DNA from: Flavisphingomonas formosensis
GTDB taxonomy: Bacteria > Pseudomonadota > Alphaproteobacteria > Sphingomonadales > Sphingomonadaceae
DNA length: 64,000 nucleotides
NCBI RefSeq assembly: GCF_009755815.1
Contig: NZ_WRPK01000003.1
Coordinates: 248,001 to 312,000, forward strand
Direction: 5' to 3'
Of the stretch, positions 7,446-16,349 are shown piece after piece. The notes under the pieces were generated by a model. That model was not told the DNA's origin. It saw nothing but the letters and a program-made list of their open reading frames with translations, and ran no database searches. The number at the start of each line of letters is the position of its first letter. Within the stretch, counting starts at the first letter, position 1. Made by a program: the position numbers and the translations under genes.

Positions 7446-8723
7446 TTGTTTGACGTTATTCATTGCCCACTTCGATTGCAGGCGGATGCCTCTCGCGTCG
7501 TGGTTCGGCCGTTTCACATCCCGATCGATGCGGCGCCTACCGGAGGCCCCGGGCGCGTGCGCCGCATCGTCAACGCCGTGCTGGTTATGGACGAGGATGT
7601 GGCGCACGCTGAGCTGGAGCTAGTGTTGCGTGATTTCGAGGCCCGCCACTGGCAGACCCGCAATGTCTTCAAATCACGCTACGCGGCGATCGAAAATGCG
7701 CTGAAGCTCGACGGTAATTCGATTCCCGAAGAGAAACAGCAGCTTATCGGCGCCTTCTTCTGTCATGAATATAGCTATGCGGCGGCGGCGTTGATGAACC
7801 CCAGCATCATCCCGCATCCGGATCAGACCGGCCTTACCAACGGTGCCGTCCGCATCGCGATGTCGCTCCGGGCGGTGGGGGAGGGGCATATCTCGTCGGT
7901 ATCGTTCCGCGAAGGCATCGTCGGACCGGGTCCGGTGTTCGAGTTGATGCCCGAGCCGCCTTTCGCTACGGCTGCCGACACGGCTATCGATCTGCCGGGC
8001 GGCGCGATTCAGGTTCACCGGAACAAGGACAGCTCGCTTTCGGGGACGGTGCTTTTCCCGATGACCGAGGCGCAGCGTAACGGGCTGGAGGATCTTCGCC
8101 TCGTCGAGTTCACCCACGACGACGGCAGCGTGGAATGGATCGGAACCTACACGGCTTATAATGGCTCGGCAATCCGTTCCGAACTGCTGCGCACATCCGA
8201 TTTCCGCACCTTCACCCTGGCGCCGATGGCCGGCCCTGCCGCGCGCAACAAGGGTATGGCGCTGTTCCCGCGCAAGATCGGTGGCGAATATATGATGATC
8301 GGGCGACAGGATGGCGAGAACCTGTTCCTGATCCGATCGAATAGGATCGATCATTGGGGGGAAGGCGAACTGCTCCTCGCTCCCAAATTCCCATGGGAGC
8401 AGGTGCAGATCGGAAATTGCGGATCTCCCATAGAGGTGGATGCCGGCTGGTTGCTTCTGACCCACGGCGTCGGCGCGATGCGCAAATATTCGATCGGCGC
8501 GGTGCTGCTCGACCGGGACGATCCCTCCCGCGTCATCGGTCGGATGACTCAGCCTCTGCTGTCGGCCGCGGACGAGGATCGCGAGGGTTATGTGCCGAAC
8601 GTCGTCTACACGTGCGGCGCCCTGAAACATGGCGAGATGCTTTTCATTCCCTATGGCGTCGCCGACAGCTCAGTTGCTTTCGCCTTCGTCAGCATTCGCG
8701 AGATGATCGACGCGATGATCTGA
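7446..8723 (+). CDS. GH130-family glycoside phosphorylase-like protein
   Basis: The 425-residue protein is a five-bladed beta-propeller of the GH130 type. GH130 members are inverting beta-mannoside phosphorylases or hydrolases, using one Asp as the proton donor. Visible features are LMNPSIIPHPDQ near residue 120, GLEDLRLVEF near 220 with the likely catalytic Asp, then ARNKGMALFPRKI and QIGNCGSPIEVDAGWLLL. The N-terminal 100 residues form an extra helical cap. The start is a TTG at 7446; no better ATG exists upstream. The gene ends 9 bases before the convergent M28 peptidase. The exact substrate cannot be told from the sequence; pairing with a GT4 enzyme suggests a mannose-containing glucan or oligosaccharide. 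Confidence 0.8.
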   Translation: MFDVIHCPLRLQADASRVVVRPFHIPIDAAPTGGPGRVRRIVNAVLVMDEDVAHAELELVLRDFEARHWQTRNVFKSRYAAIENALKLDGNSIPEEKQQLIGAFFCHEYSYAAAALMNPSIIPHPDQTGLTNGAVRIAMSLRAVGEGHISSVSFREGIVGPGPVFELMPEPPFATAADTAIDLPGGAIQVHRNKDSSLSGTVLFPMTEAQRNGLEDLRLVEFTHDDGSVEWIGTYTAYNGSAIRSELLRTSDFRTFTLAPMAGPAARNKGMALFPRKIGGEYMMIGRQDGENLFLIRSNRIDHWGEGELLLAPKFPWEQVQIGNCGSPIEVDAGWLLLTHGVGAMRKYSIGAVLLDRDDPSRVIGRMTQPLLSAADEDREGYVPNVVYTCGALKHGEMLFIPYGVADSSVAFAFVSIREMIDAMI

Positions 8724-8732
8724 CGTGCCGGG

Positions 8733-10085
8733 CTACTTGGCTCGCAAATCGTCTGGGCTGTCGGCGGCTACCGCCAGTGCGGCGGTCCAGGCCGCAACAT
8801 TCTGGCGCAGCGCTTCGGGATCGATCTTGTCCAGCGTGTCGTCCGGCGTGTGGTGGAGCTCGAAATAATGCGTGCCGTCCTGATTAAGGCCGAGCACGCC
8901 GGCACCGGCATTGGCGACCGGTTCGACGTCGGTTCCGGCATGTGCCTCGCCGCTGCCGGTGACGATGCCTAACGGCGCGAGCAGGGCACCGATCCTGGCC
9001 TTCACCACATTGCCGCCGGCGCCGGTGTTCATCTTGAACTGCCAGATCCGATCGGCGCCGAAATCCGATTCGCCGACGAGCGCATGGGCTTCGCTGCCAT
9101 GGGCCTTGAAATAGGCTTCGGCACCCAGCCCACCTTCCTCCTCGGCGCCGAACCAGACGACGCGGATGGTTCGCAACGGCCGGCCGGCGTCCATGATGCG
9201 TTTCGCCGCTGCGGTGGTGATGGCGATGCCGGCGGCGTCATCGATCGCTCCGGTGCCCAGGTCCCAGCTGTCGAGATGGCCACCGATCAGGATCATCGGC
9301 AGTGTGGGATCGCGGCCCGGCACCTCCGCGACAACGTTGCCGGACTGGCGCGGGCCGGTGAATTGCGGCGTCAATGTCAGGCGCATCGAGACAGGCTTGC
9401 CGCGCGCGAGCATGCGTTCGAGGTTGTCGGCATCCGGCACGCTCAGCGCGCCCGCGGGGATCGGCTTCACGCCGGCTTCGAAATTGGTCGATCCGACATG
9501 GGCGATGCGGTGGTGGTCGGTGCCGATCGAGCGGATGATGATCGCCGCCGCTCCCTTCTTCGACGCGACCGAAGCGCCATACCAGCGGATCGGACCGAAC
9601 ATGCCGTAGCCCGATCCGTCCTGGGTGGGTTGCATGCGATGCCAGACGAATACGATCTTGCCTTTCACCTCATCGGGTGACGCCGCCTTGAGGGCATCTA
9701 GCGAGGGAAAGCCGACGATCTGGGCGGTGATGCCGCCCGAACCCGTGGATGCGCTGCCGCCCAGCGCCGCGACGATGAGCCGCTGCGGGAAGGGTGAAAT
9801 GATCTCGGCCTTCTCCTCGCCGCGTACCCAGCCGTCCATGGTGAAGGGCTCGATACGCACGTTGGAGAAGCCAAGCGCCTTCAGTCGTGCGACCGCCCAG
9901 TCGCGTGCGCGGGCCTCCGCCTCGGTGGCGGCGAGGCGCTGGCCGACCTCGGTCGTGAGGCCTTCGGTGATCGACCAGGCAACCTCGTCCTGCAGGGCCG
10001 AGTCCCTCAGTGCGGCGGCTTTTTCGGGGATCTCGCCACGGACGAGCATGGGGACGGCGGCGGCGAGCAAAATCACTTTCTTCAT
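8733..10085 (-). CDS. M28-family zinc metallopeptidase, exported
   Basis: The 450-residue protein has a signal peptide (MKKVILLAAAVPMLVRG), a PA-type insert domain (about 115-240) and an M28 peptidase domain (about 245-440). Zinc ligands appear as GGHLDSWD (H270, D272), GAIDDAAG (bridging Asp near 282), AEEEGG (catalytic Glu near 315-317), D341 in GESDFGAD, and a His in LHHTPDDT near the end. It is probably a periplasmic or secreted aminopeptidase or carboxypeptidase that releases amino acids from peptides. The start at 10085 removes a 26-residue N-terminal extension without signal character. It is divergent from ettA with 131 bases between. Confidence 0.88.
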   Translation of the reverse strand: MKKVILLAAAVPMLVRGEIPEKAAALRDSALQDEVAWSITEGLTTEVGQRLAATEAEARARDWAVARLKALGFSNVRIEPFTMDGWVRGEEKAEIISPFPQRLIVAALGGSASTGSGGITAQIVGFPSLDALKAASPDEVKGKIVFVWHRMQPTQDGSGYGMFGPIRWYGASVASKKGAAAIIIRSIGTDHHRIAHVGSTNFEAGVKPIPAGALSVPDADNLERMLARGKPVSMRLTLTPQFTGPRQSGNVVAEVPGRDPTLPMILIGGHLDSWDLGTGAIDDAAGIAITTAAAKRIMDAGRPLRTIRVVWFGAEEEGGLGAEAYFKAHGSEAHALVGESDFGADRIWQFKMNTGAGGNVVKARIGALLAPLGIVTGSGEAHAGTDVEPVANAGAGVLGLNQDGTHYFELHHTPDDTLDKIDPEALRQNVAAWTAALAVAADSPDDLRAK

Positions 10086-10216
10086 CAGGCCTTGTCTCCC
10101 GGGCGCTCCATACCGATCTACACCCTCTATCCCCTCGCTGCCGTTTGCCAACCCCGATACCATCGGCTAGGGGCGGCGGCGACTTTCCAGCATCGTTTTC
10201 CCGGAGATCACGCCCG

Positions 10217-11896
10217 ATGGCCGTGCAGTACAGCTTCGTCATGAAGGGTTTGACCAAGACCTTCCCCGGCGCGCCCAAGCCGGTGCTCAACAATATCCAC
10301 CTGCAGTTTCTGCCCGGCACCAAGATCGCGATCATCGGCGTCAACGGCGCCGGCAAGTCCACCCTGATGAAGATCATGGCGGGCTACGACACCGATTTCC
10401 AGGGGGAGGCCTGGGCGGCCGAGGGCATCCGCGTCGGCTATCTGCCGCAGGAGCCGCAGCTCGATCCGAAGAAGACGGTGAAGGAGAATGTGATGGACGG
10501 GGTGCGCCCCGTCGCGGACCTCGTCGATCGCTTCAACGAAATCTCGAACCTGATGGCCGATCCGCCTGAGGATGCCGACTTCGATGCGCTGCTGGCGGAG
10601 ATGGGCGAACTGCAGGAAAAGATCGACGCGGTCGACGGCTGGACGCTCGACAACCAGCTCGAGATCGCCATGGAAGCGCTGCGCTGCCCCCCGGGCGACT
10701 GGCCGGTGACCGACCTTTCGGGCGGTGAGCGACGCCGCGTCGCGCTCTGCCGCCTGCTGCTCGAAAAGCCCGAGATCCTGTTGCTCGACGAGCCGACCAA
10801 CCATCTCGACGCCGAGAGCGTGCAGTGGCTGGAAAAGCATCTGATCGACTATCCGGGCAATGTCATCCTCGTCACCCACGATCGTTACTTCCTCGACAAT
10901 GTCGTCGGCTGGGTGCTGGAGATCGATCGCGGTCGCGGCATCCCGTTCGAGGGCAACTACTCCAAGTGGCTGGAAGCCAAGGCCAAGCGCATGGAGCAGG
11001 AAGAGCGCGAGGAGGCCGGGCGCCAGAAGGCGATCAAGGAAGAGTTGGAGTGGATCCGGCAATCCCCCAAGGCGCGCCAGACCAAGTCCAAGGCCCGTAT
11101 CCGTGCCTTCGACGAGTTGGTCGAAAAGCAGAACAACCGCGCTCCGGGCAAGGCTCAGATCGTCATCCAGACGCCCGAGCGCCTGGGCGGCAAGGTCATC
11201 GAGGCGAAGAACCTCACCAAGGCCTATGGCGACAAGTTGCTGTTCGAGGATCTGAGCTTCACGCTGCCGCCGGGTGGCATCGTCGGCGTGATCGGCCCCA
11301 ACGGCGCCGGTAAGTCCACTCTGTTCCGGCTGATCACAGGACAGGAGAAGCCCGATTCGGGCGAGATCGACGTCGGCCCGACCGTGCATCTCGGTTTCGT
11401 CGATCAGAGCCGCGACGCGCTCGATGCGGACAAGAATGTCTGGGAGGAAGTGTCCGGCGGGCACGACCTGATGACCGTGGGCAAGTTCGAGATGTCGACG
11501 CGCGCCTATGTCGGCGCGTTCAATTTCAAGGGGCAGGATCAGCAGAAGAAGGTCGGCCAGCTCTCCGGCGGTGAGCGCAATCGCGTGCACATGGCGAAGA
11601 TGCTGAAGCAGGGTGGCAACGTGCTGCTACTCGACGAGCCGACCAACGACCTTGACGTCGAGACGCTGCGCGCGCTCGAGGAGGCGCTGGAGAATTTCGC
11701 GGGCTGCGCCGTGGTGATCAGCCACGATCGTTTCTTCCTCGATCGCCTGGCGACCCATATCCTCGCCTTTGAGGGCGACAGCCACGTCGAATGGTTCGAA
11801 GGCAATTTCGAATCTTATGAAGAGGATAAGCGGCGCCGGATGGGTGACGCGGCCGATCGTCCGACGCGGCTTGCCTATAAGAAGCTGACACGCTGA
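10217..11896 (+). CDS. ettA: Energy-dependent translational throttle protein EttA (ABC-F)
   Basis: The 559-residue protein is close to the 555 residues of E. coli EttA. It has two ABC cassettes, each with Walker A (GVNGAGKST and GPNGAGKST), the LSGGER signature, and Walker B (LLLDEPTNHLD and LLLDEPTNDLD). The arm segment after the first Walker A and the interdomain linker with the IRQSPKARQTKSKARI stretch are typical. EttA binds the ribosomal E site and gates the first elongation steps in response to the ADP/ATP ratio. The start MAVQYSFVMKGLTK is set by GGAG 10 bases upstream. There is no membrane domain, which fits the ABC-F class. Confidence 0.95.
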   Translation: MAVQYSFVMKGLTKTFPGAPKPVLNNIHLQFLPGTKIAIIGVNGAGKSTLMKIMAGYDTDFQGEAWAAEGIRVGYLPQEPQLDPKKTVKENVMDGVRPVADLVDRFNEISNLMADPPEDADFDALLAEMGELQEKIDAVDGWTLDNQLEIAMEALRCPPGDWPVTDLSGGERRRVALCRLLLEKPEILLLDEPTNHLDAESVQWLEKHLIDYPGNVILVTHDRYFLDNVVGWVLEIDRGRGIPFEGNYSKWLEAKAKRMEQEEREEAGRQKAIKEELEWIRQSPKARQTKSKARIRAFDELVEKQNNRAPGKAQIVIQTPERLGGKVIEAKNLTKAYGDKLLFEDLSFTLPPGGIVGVIGPNGAGKSTLFRLITGQEKPDSGEIDVGPTVHLGFVDQSRDALDADKNVWEEVSGGHDLMTVGKFEMSTRAYVGAFNFKGQDQQKKVGQLSGGERNRVHMAKMLKQGGNVLLLDEPTNDLDVETLRALEEALENFAGCAVVISHDRFFLDRLATHILAFEGDSHVEWFEGNFESYEEDKRRRMGDAADRPTRLAYKKLTR

Positions 11897-12222
11897 CACG
11901 CTGGCGGAAGGGTCGGAAAAAACCATCCCTTCCGCAACGATCCCCAAAGCGGTGACAATGAAAAACCCGCGACGGCTAGCGCATGGAAGGCATGCGCTAA
12001 TCTCGTAAAATACCGAAATCGGCCGCTCCGGCTTTCTGAAGGCCGTTCCCCACTTGGCATGTCCGGTCAGCCGCCGAGAGGCCCGGCAGCCCGAATGGCC
12101 AGCCCGAGCGGTGCCCACGGCGGGGCCGCGCTGGCAGGCGATATGCGGGCGGTGATGGTGCCGCGCAGCTGATGAAGGCTCGACTGACTGCCGCCCGGCA
12201 ATTCAGCGGAGGGCCGGGCGGA
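11897..12222. other. Intergenic region after ettA with three hairpins
   Basis: No supported gene lies here. A 9-bp stem (11904-11912 with 11927-11935) directly follows ettA and may weakly terminate it, but it has no U-run. A second perfect 9-bp stem with a 5-nt GAAGG loop lies at 11977-11999. A third 8-bp stem (12191-12198 with 12214-12221) lies just beyond the stop of the next minus-strand gene. None has a clear T tract. Confidence 0.45.
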
Positions 12223-12528
12223 TCATTTGCCGCCGCCGCCCCGATAGTCCTGCACGCAGCGATCGGTGACGGTCTTGGTGCAGGGCGGCGCGGTCCCGTC
12301 GGCAGGCTGAGGCGTGAAAACCGCCGCCTGCTTGGCGGGATCGACGACGATCTGAGCGCCAGGGGAGGGAGTAAAGGGCTGGTTGGCGCCGGCCGGTGCC
12401 GTGGCCGGAGACGAGACGACCTTGTAGCCCCGGGCATCGACATCCTTCCCGCCGCCCCGTGGACCGGCGAAGGCGGTGGTGGACACCAGGGACACGGCAA
12501 GAAGCGAAGCGGTTACAAGAAGGCGCAT
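12223..12528 (-). CDS. Small exported protein of unknown function
   Basis: The 101-residue protein begins with a clear Sec signal peptide (MRLLVTASLLAVSLVSTTAFA, cleavage near residue 21). The mature part starts GPRGGGKDVDARGYKVV, continues Pro/Ala-rich, and ends with two Cys in PCTKTVTDRCVQDYRGGGGK, which could form a disulfide. The start at 12528 is fixed by GAGGAG 9 bases upstream. It looks like one of the many lineage-specific periplasmic proteins of sphingomonads. No function can be given. Confidence 0.7.
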   Translation of the reverse strand: MRLLVTASLLAVSLVSTTAFAGPRGGGKDVDARGYKVVSSPATAPAGANQPFTPSPGAQIVVDPAKQAAVFTPQPADGTAPPCTKTVTDRCVQDYRGGGGK

Positions 12529-12762
12529 TTTGGCGAACTCCTCTGCTGTCGCGCGAAGACGTCTATCGACATGGCGATCCGGGCGATCCCGGATGTTCGC
12601 TTCTACCATCATCACGACGGCAAGAGAATGTCGCCCGGCGGGCCGCGCAAGTAGAGCGCTCGAACACAGATGAACATCATGTCATCTTTTGAAAAGATCA
12701 GCACGACTTACGCCGCGATCTCGATGAATGATGGGGGAGGTTGGCAGAGAAGAAGGACAAAA

Positions 12763-12804
12763 AAAGGGGCGCGCTGCACGGGTTTGCCCGCAGCGCGCCC
12801 TTTG
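12763..12804 (-). terminator. Rho-independent terminator
   Basis: A long GC stem with GGGCGCGCTGC and GCAGCGCGCCC arms, extended by CGGG/CCCG near the loop, is followed on the minus strand by CTTTTTTTG. It ends the transcript of the minus-strand gene at 12821-13111. Confidence 0.9.
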
Positions 12805-12820
12805 CTGCTGTCGCCGAAGC

Positions 12821-13111
12821 TTACTGCATCTTGCGCAGGTCGTCGCGCGTGAGCGTGGTCGAATAGCCACGATCGCTCGGGCTCATCGTGGAGGTCGGAA
12901 TGCTGATGAATTCCGAGTTGTAGATCAGCTTGACGGCAACCGGCTTGCCATCGTTGCCTTGAACGACGCGCTCAATGCGACCGATGCGCTTGCCGTCCGC
13001 GGTGACGACCATCGCGCCGGACTTGAACCCGTCCGCATCGCCCTGAGCGAAAGCCATGCCCGAAGCCGAGAGCGCAAGAGCAGCAGCAACCACAACCGAC
13101 ACAATCCGCAT
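12821..13111 (-). CDS. Periplasmic PRC-barrel-like small protein
   Basis: The 96-residue protein has a signal peptide (MRIVSVVVAAALALSASGMAFA) and a short beta-rich mature domain with the pattern VVTADGKRIGRIERVV and PVAVKLIYN. This resembles a half PRC-barrel as found in periplasmic proteins of this group. It ends SDRGYSTTLTRDDLRKMQ. The start at 13111 is supported by AAGGAAAC 9 bases upstream. It is a single-gene unit with its own terminator. The binding partner is unknown. Confidence 0.7.
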   Translation of the reverse strand: MRIVSVVVAAALALSASGMAFAQGDADGFKSGAMVVTADGKRIGRIERVVQGNDGKPVAVKLIYNSEFISIPTSTMSPSDRGYSTTLTRDDLRKMQ

Positions 13112-13255
13112 TTAAACGTTTCCTTTTGAAATGGACCTTGTGTGCACTGCACCATTGCAGCTGCACAATCAAGATGGTCGATTCGCGGACGTGTCTTTCT
13201 ATGCTACCCGATGGATCGGTAAATGATCCTAATCGACCAGGCTGTGTTTTGCCGG

Positions 13256-13627
13256 TCAATAATCCGCCGGATCGGGCGGTGGTGCGTCGCACGCGCTCCT
13301 GTAGCCGTCCTGACAGGCGGCTACCTGGGCACGCCAGTCTCGCATTGCGCGGTCATAAGCCTGCCGCTGATAGGCGTATCGCGTCTGCGCCTGGGAGTGC
13401 GCAGCGTCCGCATTCTCATAGGCCTGCATGCGCGCGGCATAATCTGCTTCCGCCTGTGCATTCTGATCCTGGATCGTGCCCAGATTGGATGACACGCGCC
13501 CATTGAGATCTGCAGTGATCGGTGCTTCGACGGCGTCGACCGCTGCATGCCGGGCATCTTGCGCATGAAGCGCGAGCGGCGTTGCCGCAAGGGCCGATGC
13601 CAAGGCCCATTTCGCGATGGAACGCAT
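13256..13627 (-). CDS. Exported helical protein, Gln/Ala-rich
   Basis: The 123-residue protein has a signal peptide ([22 protein letters not shown]) and a mature part dominated by a coiled-coil-like segment of Gln, Ala, Tyr and Arg (about 50-100) with repeated R-x-x-x-Y heptads. It closes with two Cys in [17 protein letters not shown] that may pair. The start at 13627 follows GAGGAG with 8 bases spacing. It resembles uncharacterised sphingomonad periplasmic proteins. No function is assigned. Confidence 0.7.
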   Translation of the reverse strand: MRSIAKWALASALAATPLALHAQDARHAAVDAVEAPITADLNGRVSSNLGTIQDQNAQAEADYAARMQAYENADAAHSQAQTRYAYQRQAYDRAMRDWRAQVAACQDGYRSACDAPPPDPADY

Positions 13628-13696
13628 CACAGATTCTCCTCTTTGCGCCCGCTCGCCGCGGACGTACAAACGAGGAAGCTACGCTGGCGTTCCGTT

Positions 13697-14329
13697 TCAG
13701 GCGGGCGAGAAGTCGCCGGTTCTTTCGTCCAGTACGTGCAGGATGCCGTCTGCGATCGCGAAATGGGCGCCGTGCAGGCGCAGCGTTCCTGCCGCTTCGC
13801 GCTCGATGATGCCGGGGAAAGTGCGGATATTGTTGAGGCTGACCTGCACGCAGGCGAGTTCCAGCGCATGGGCGGCATGATCGCCGGTGCCGTGTTCCGC
13901 AATGACGCCATCGCGGGCTTCGTCGAGCAGATCGACCCAATGGGCGATGAAGCCGCCCTCGCCGGGTTTGGCGCCCACGAAGCGACGGCTCAGCGCGGCC
14001 GAAACGCCGCCGCAGGCGCCGTGGCCGAGAACGACGATGTCCGGTACCTGAAGCTGCGTCACCGCGAATTCGAGCGCCGCAGAGACGCCGTGCCGTCCTC
14101 CCCCGGTCTCGAAAGGCGGCACGAGGCCGGCAATGTTCCGCACGACGAAAATCTCGCCCGGCGACGTGTCGAAGATCTGAGTGGGATCTACCCGACTGTC
14201 GGAACAGGCGATCACCATCACCCTGGGCGTCTGCCCCTCGGCAAGCTCCGCCCAGCGCGCACGGCTGTTGGCCCACCCATCCCGGCGGAAGCGCCGGTAG
14301 CCATCGATAAGTCCATCAAAGTCGGTCAT
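13697..14329 (-). CDS. Beta-class carbonic anhydrase
   Basis: The 210-residue enzyme interconverts CO2 and bicarbonate in the cytoplasm. The zinc site and dyad are visible: C42, D44 and R46 in ACSDSRVDP, and H103 and C106 in GHGACGG. Length and motif order fit type II beta-carbonic anhydrases of proteobacteria. The start [15 protein letters not shown] is chosen because it is the family's usual N-terminus; a much longer open frame upstream runs antisense through lipA and is not coding. It is divergent from lipA, with 66 bases between. Confidence 0.93.
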   Translation of the reverse strand: MTDFDGLIDGYRRFRRDGWANSRARWAELAEGQTPRVMVIACSDSRVDPTQIFDTSPGEIFVVRNIAGLVPPFETGGGRHGVSAALEFAVTQLQVPDIVVLGHGACGGVSAALSRRFVGAKPGEGGFIAHWVDLLDEARDGVIAEHGTGDHAAHALELACVQVSLNNIRTFPGIIEREAAGTLRLHGAHFAIADGILHVLDERTGDFSPA

Positions 14330-14395
14330 GGCCTTGCCGTAGCGACAGATAGGGAGGGCTGGCAAGCGCGCTTCGCAATCGCTATCTGCGCTTTC

Positions 14396-15322
14396 ATGAA
14401 CGAACCGCTGCCCAGCCCGCGTCCGCCCTTCCAGCGCAAGCCCGACTGGATTCGCGTGAAAGCCCCGACCAGCACGGGATTTGCGAACACCAAGGCGCTG
14501 ATGCGGCGTCTCAACCTCGCCACCGTGTGCGAGGAGGCGGCGTGCCCCAATATCGGGGAATGCTGGACTAAGAAGCATGCGACGGTAATGATTCTCGGCG
14601 ACACTTGCACCCGGGCCTGCGCCTTCTGCAATGTGAAGACCGGCATGCCGCGGGCGGTTGACGCGCTGGAGCCCCAGCATGTTGCCGATGCGGCAGCGGA
14701 ACTGGGGCTGGAGCATATCGTCGTTACCTCGGTGGACCGTGACGATCTGCCGGATGGTGGTGCGAGCCAGTTCGTGAAGGTGATCGAGGCGCTTCGCCGG
14801 ACCACACCGAACACCACCATCGAGATCTTGACGCCCGACTTCCGCAACAAGGCCGATGCCGCGGTCGAATCGATCGTGGGCGCGCGGCCGGACGTCTACA
14901 ATCACAATCTGGAAACCGTGCCGCGTCTCTATCCGACCATCCGCCCCGGCGCGCGCTACTATGCCTCGCTCCGCCTGCTGGAGACGGTCAAGCGGATCGA
15001 TCCGTCCATCTTCACCAAGTCCGGGGTGATGGTCGGTCTCGGCGAGGAGCGGATGGAAATCCATCAGGTGATGGACGACATGCGCTCGGCGGACATCGAT
15101 TTCCTGACGATCGGCCAATATCTCCAGCCGACGCCGCGCCATGCCAAGGTGGCGGATTTCGTCACGCCCAAGGCGTTCGAGGCCTATGCCGCGATCGCGC
15201 GGGCAAAGGGTTTCCTGCTCGTCGCAGCGAGCCCGCTGACGCGGTCCAGCTATCACGCTGGCGATGATTTCGCGAAGCTGCGCGAGGCGCGCGAGGCGAA
15301 GCTGGCCAGGGCGGCTTCCTGA
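14396..15322 (+). CDS. lipA: Lipoyl synthase
   Basis: The 308-residue radical SAM enzyme inserts two sulfurs into octanoyl groups on lipoyl domains. The auxiliary 4Fe-4S cluster motif C-x4-C-x5-C is C45, C50 and C56, and the radical SAM motif is C71, C75 and C78 (CTRACAFC). The family stretch [13 protein letters not shown] and the C-terminal R-S-S-Y-H are present. The start [21 protein letters not shown] is typical. The RatA-like gene follows 16 bases later and is co-directional. Confidence 0.96.
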   Translation: MNEPLPSPRPPFQRKPDWIRVKAPTSTGFANTKALMRRLNLATVCEEAACPNIGECWTKKHATVMILGDTCTRACAFCNVKTGMPRAVDALEPQHVADAAAELGLEHIVVTSVDRDDLPDGGASQFVKVIEALRRTTPNTTIEILTPDFRNKADAAVESIVGARPDVYNHNLETVPRLYPTIRPGARYYASLRLLETVKRIDPSIFTKSGVMVGLGEERMEIHQVMDDMRSADIDFLTIGQYLQPTPRHAKVADFVTPKAFEAYAAIARAKGFLLVAASPLTRSSYHAGDDFAKLREAREAKLARAAS

Positions 15323-15338
15323 CCGACGAGAAAGGACC

Positions 15339-15827
15339 ATGCCTCGCCATTCGGAAACCCGGCACCTGCCTTATACACCCGAGCAGATGTTCGATCTGGT
15401 CGCGGATGTACGGCACTATTCGGAATTCCTGCCCTGGGTGATCGCAGTGCGCGTGCGATCGGACAGCGACGAGGAGATGACGGCCGATCTGGTCGTTGGC
15501 TTCAAGGCACTGCGCGAAAATTTCACCTCGCGCGTGCACAAGCATCGCCCGGACCGCATCCACGTCGATTATGTCGACGGGCCGCTCAAGCATCTGCATA
15601 ACGAGTGGAGCTTCCGGCCGGACGGCGAAGGCGGCGTCTATGTCGACTTCAGCGTCGATTTCGAATTCAAGTCGCGCATCTTCGAAGCGCTCGCGGGCCA
15701 ATATTTCGACAAGGCGCTTCGCAAGATGACTGGCGCCTTCGTCGATCGCGCCGCCGCCCTTTACGGAGCGGGCGAGGCGACCGGCGGGTCCGGCATGAGC
15801 AGTTCAAGCGCGCACAGAGCCGCCTGA
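15339..15827 (+). CDS. COQ10 / RatA family START-like protein
   Basis: The 162-residue protein has the START/SRPBCC fold of the COQ10-RatA family, with MPRHSETRHLPYTPEQMFDLVADV at its start in shortened form and W-S-F and Y-F-D-K-A-L motifs towards the end. Members bind ubiquinone or lipid and help respiratory electron transfer; the RatA toxin role in E. coli does not necessarily apply. The start at 15339 is preceded by GAGAAAGGA. It forms a likely operon with lipA. Its last 67 bases overlap the convergent cinA-like gene. Confidence 0.85.
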   Translation: MPRHSETRHLPYTPEQMFDLVADVRHYSEFLPWVIAVRVRSDSDEEMTADLVVGFKALRENFTSRVHKHRPDRIHVDYVDGPLKHLHNEWSFRPDGEGGVYVDFSVDFEFKSRIFEALAGQYFDKALRKMTGAFVDRAAALYGAGEATGGSGMSSSSAHRAA

Positions 15828-16291
15828 AGCCGCACGCCGCCTCGGCCCTGATCGCCGAAATTCTTGAGATCGGCGACGATCTCGTTAGGATCGCCGTCCT
15901 TGCGCGCACGGGCGAAGACCACCGTGCCGACCGGCTTCTTCTCGCTGCCGCCATGGGGGCCGGCAATGCCGGTGATGGCAACGGCGACATCGGCGCCCGT
16001 CTTGTTGAGCGCGCCCTGGGCCATCGCCCAGGCGACGGCGATTGAGACGGCGCCGAAGGTCTCAAGCACGTCCAGGCTCACCCCCAGCAGATCCAGCTTG
16101 GCCTCGTTGGAGTAGGTGACGAGGCCGGCCTCGAACACGTCAGACGAACCTGGAATCTCGGTCAGCGCGGCGCTGACCAGCCCGCCGGTGCAGCTTTCTG
16201 CCAGGGCAATGCGCAGACCGGCCGCACGGTTCGCATCGATCACGCGGCGCGCGAGATCCACCATCTCCGCGGGCAAACAGGTATCCATCAT
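15761..16291 (-). CDS. CinA-family nicotinamide-nucleotide amidohydrolase
   Basis: The 176-residue protein is the stand-alone CinA C-terminal domain (PncC type), which deamidates NMN to nicotinate mononucleotide in NAD recycling. Family motifs are ALAESCTGGLVSAALTEIPGSS with the catalytic Ser, VTYSNEAK, and AITGIAGPHGGSEKKPVGTV. The start at 16291 follows GGAG with 9 bases spacing. It lies 58 bases after ispDF on the same strand and overlaps the end of the ratA-like gene tail to tail. Confidence 0.9.
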   Translation of the reverse strand: MMDTCLPAEMVDLARRVIDANRAAGLRIALAESCTGGLVSAALTEIPGSSDVFEAGLVTYSNEAKLDLLGVSLDVLETFGAVSIAVAWAMAQGALNKTGADVAVAITGIAGPHGGSEKKPVGTVVFARARKDGDPNEIVADLKNFGDQGRGGVRLQAALCALELLMPDPPVASPAP

Positions 16292-16349
16292 TGATTCAGC
16301 TCCAAGCGGGTTGCGGCCGGCAAGGCCGGCCATCCGCACCTTCGAGTCT

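Noticed and set aside
10208-11590. 460-codon minus-strand frame over ettA
   Set aside because: EttA has both ABC cassettes intact on the plus strand; the antisense frame is typical of GC-rich shadow frames.
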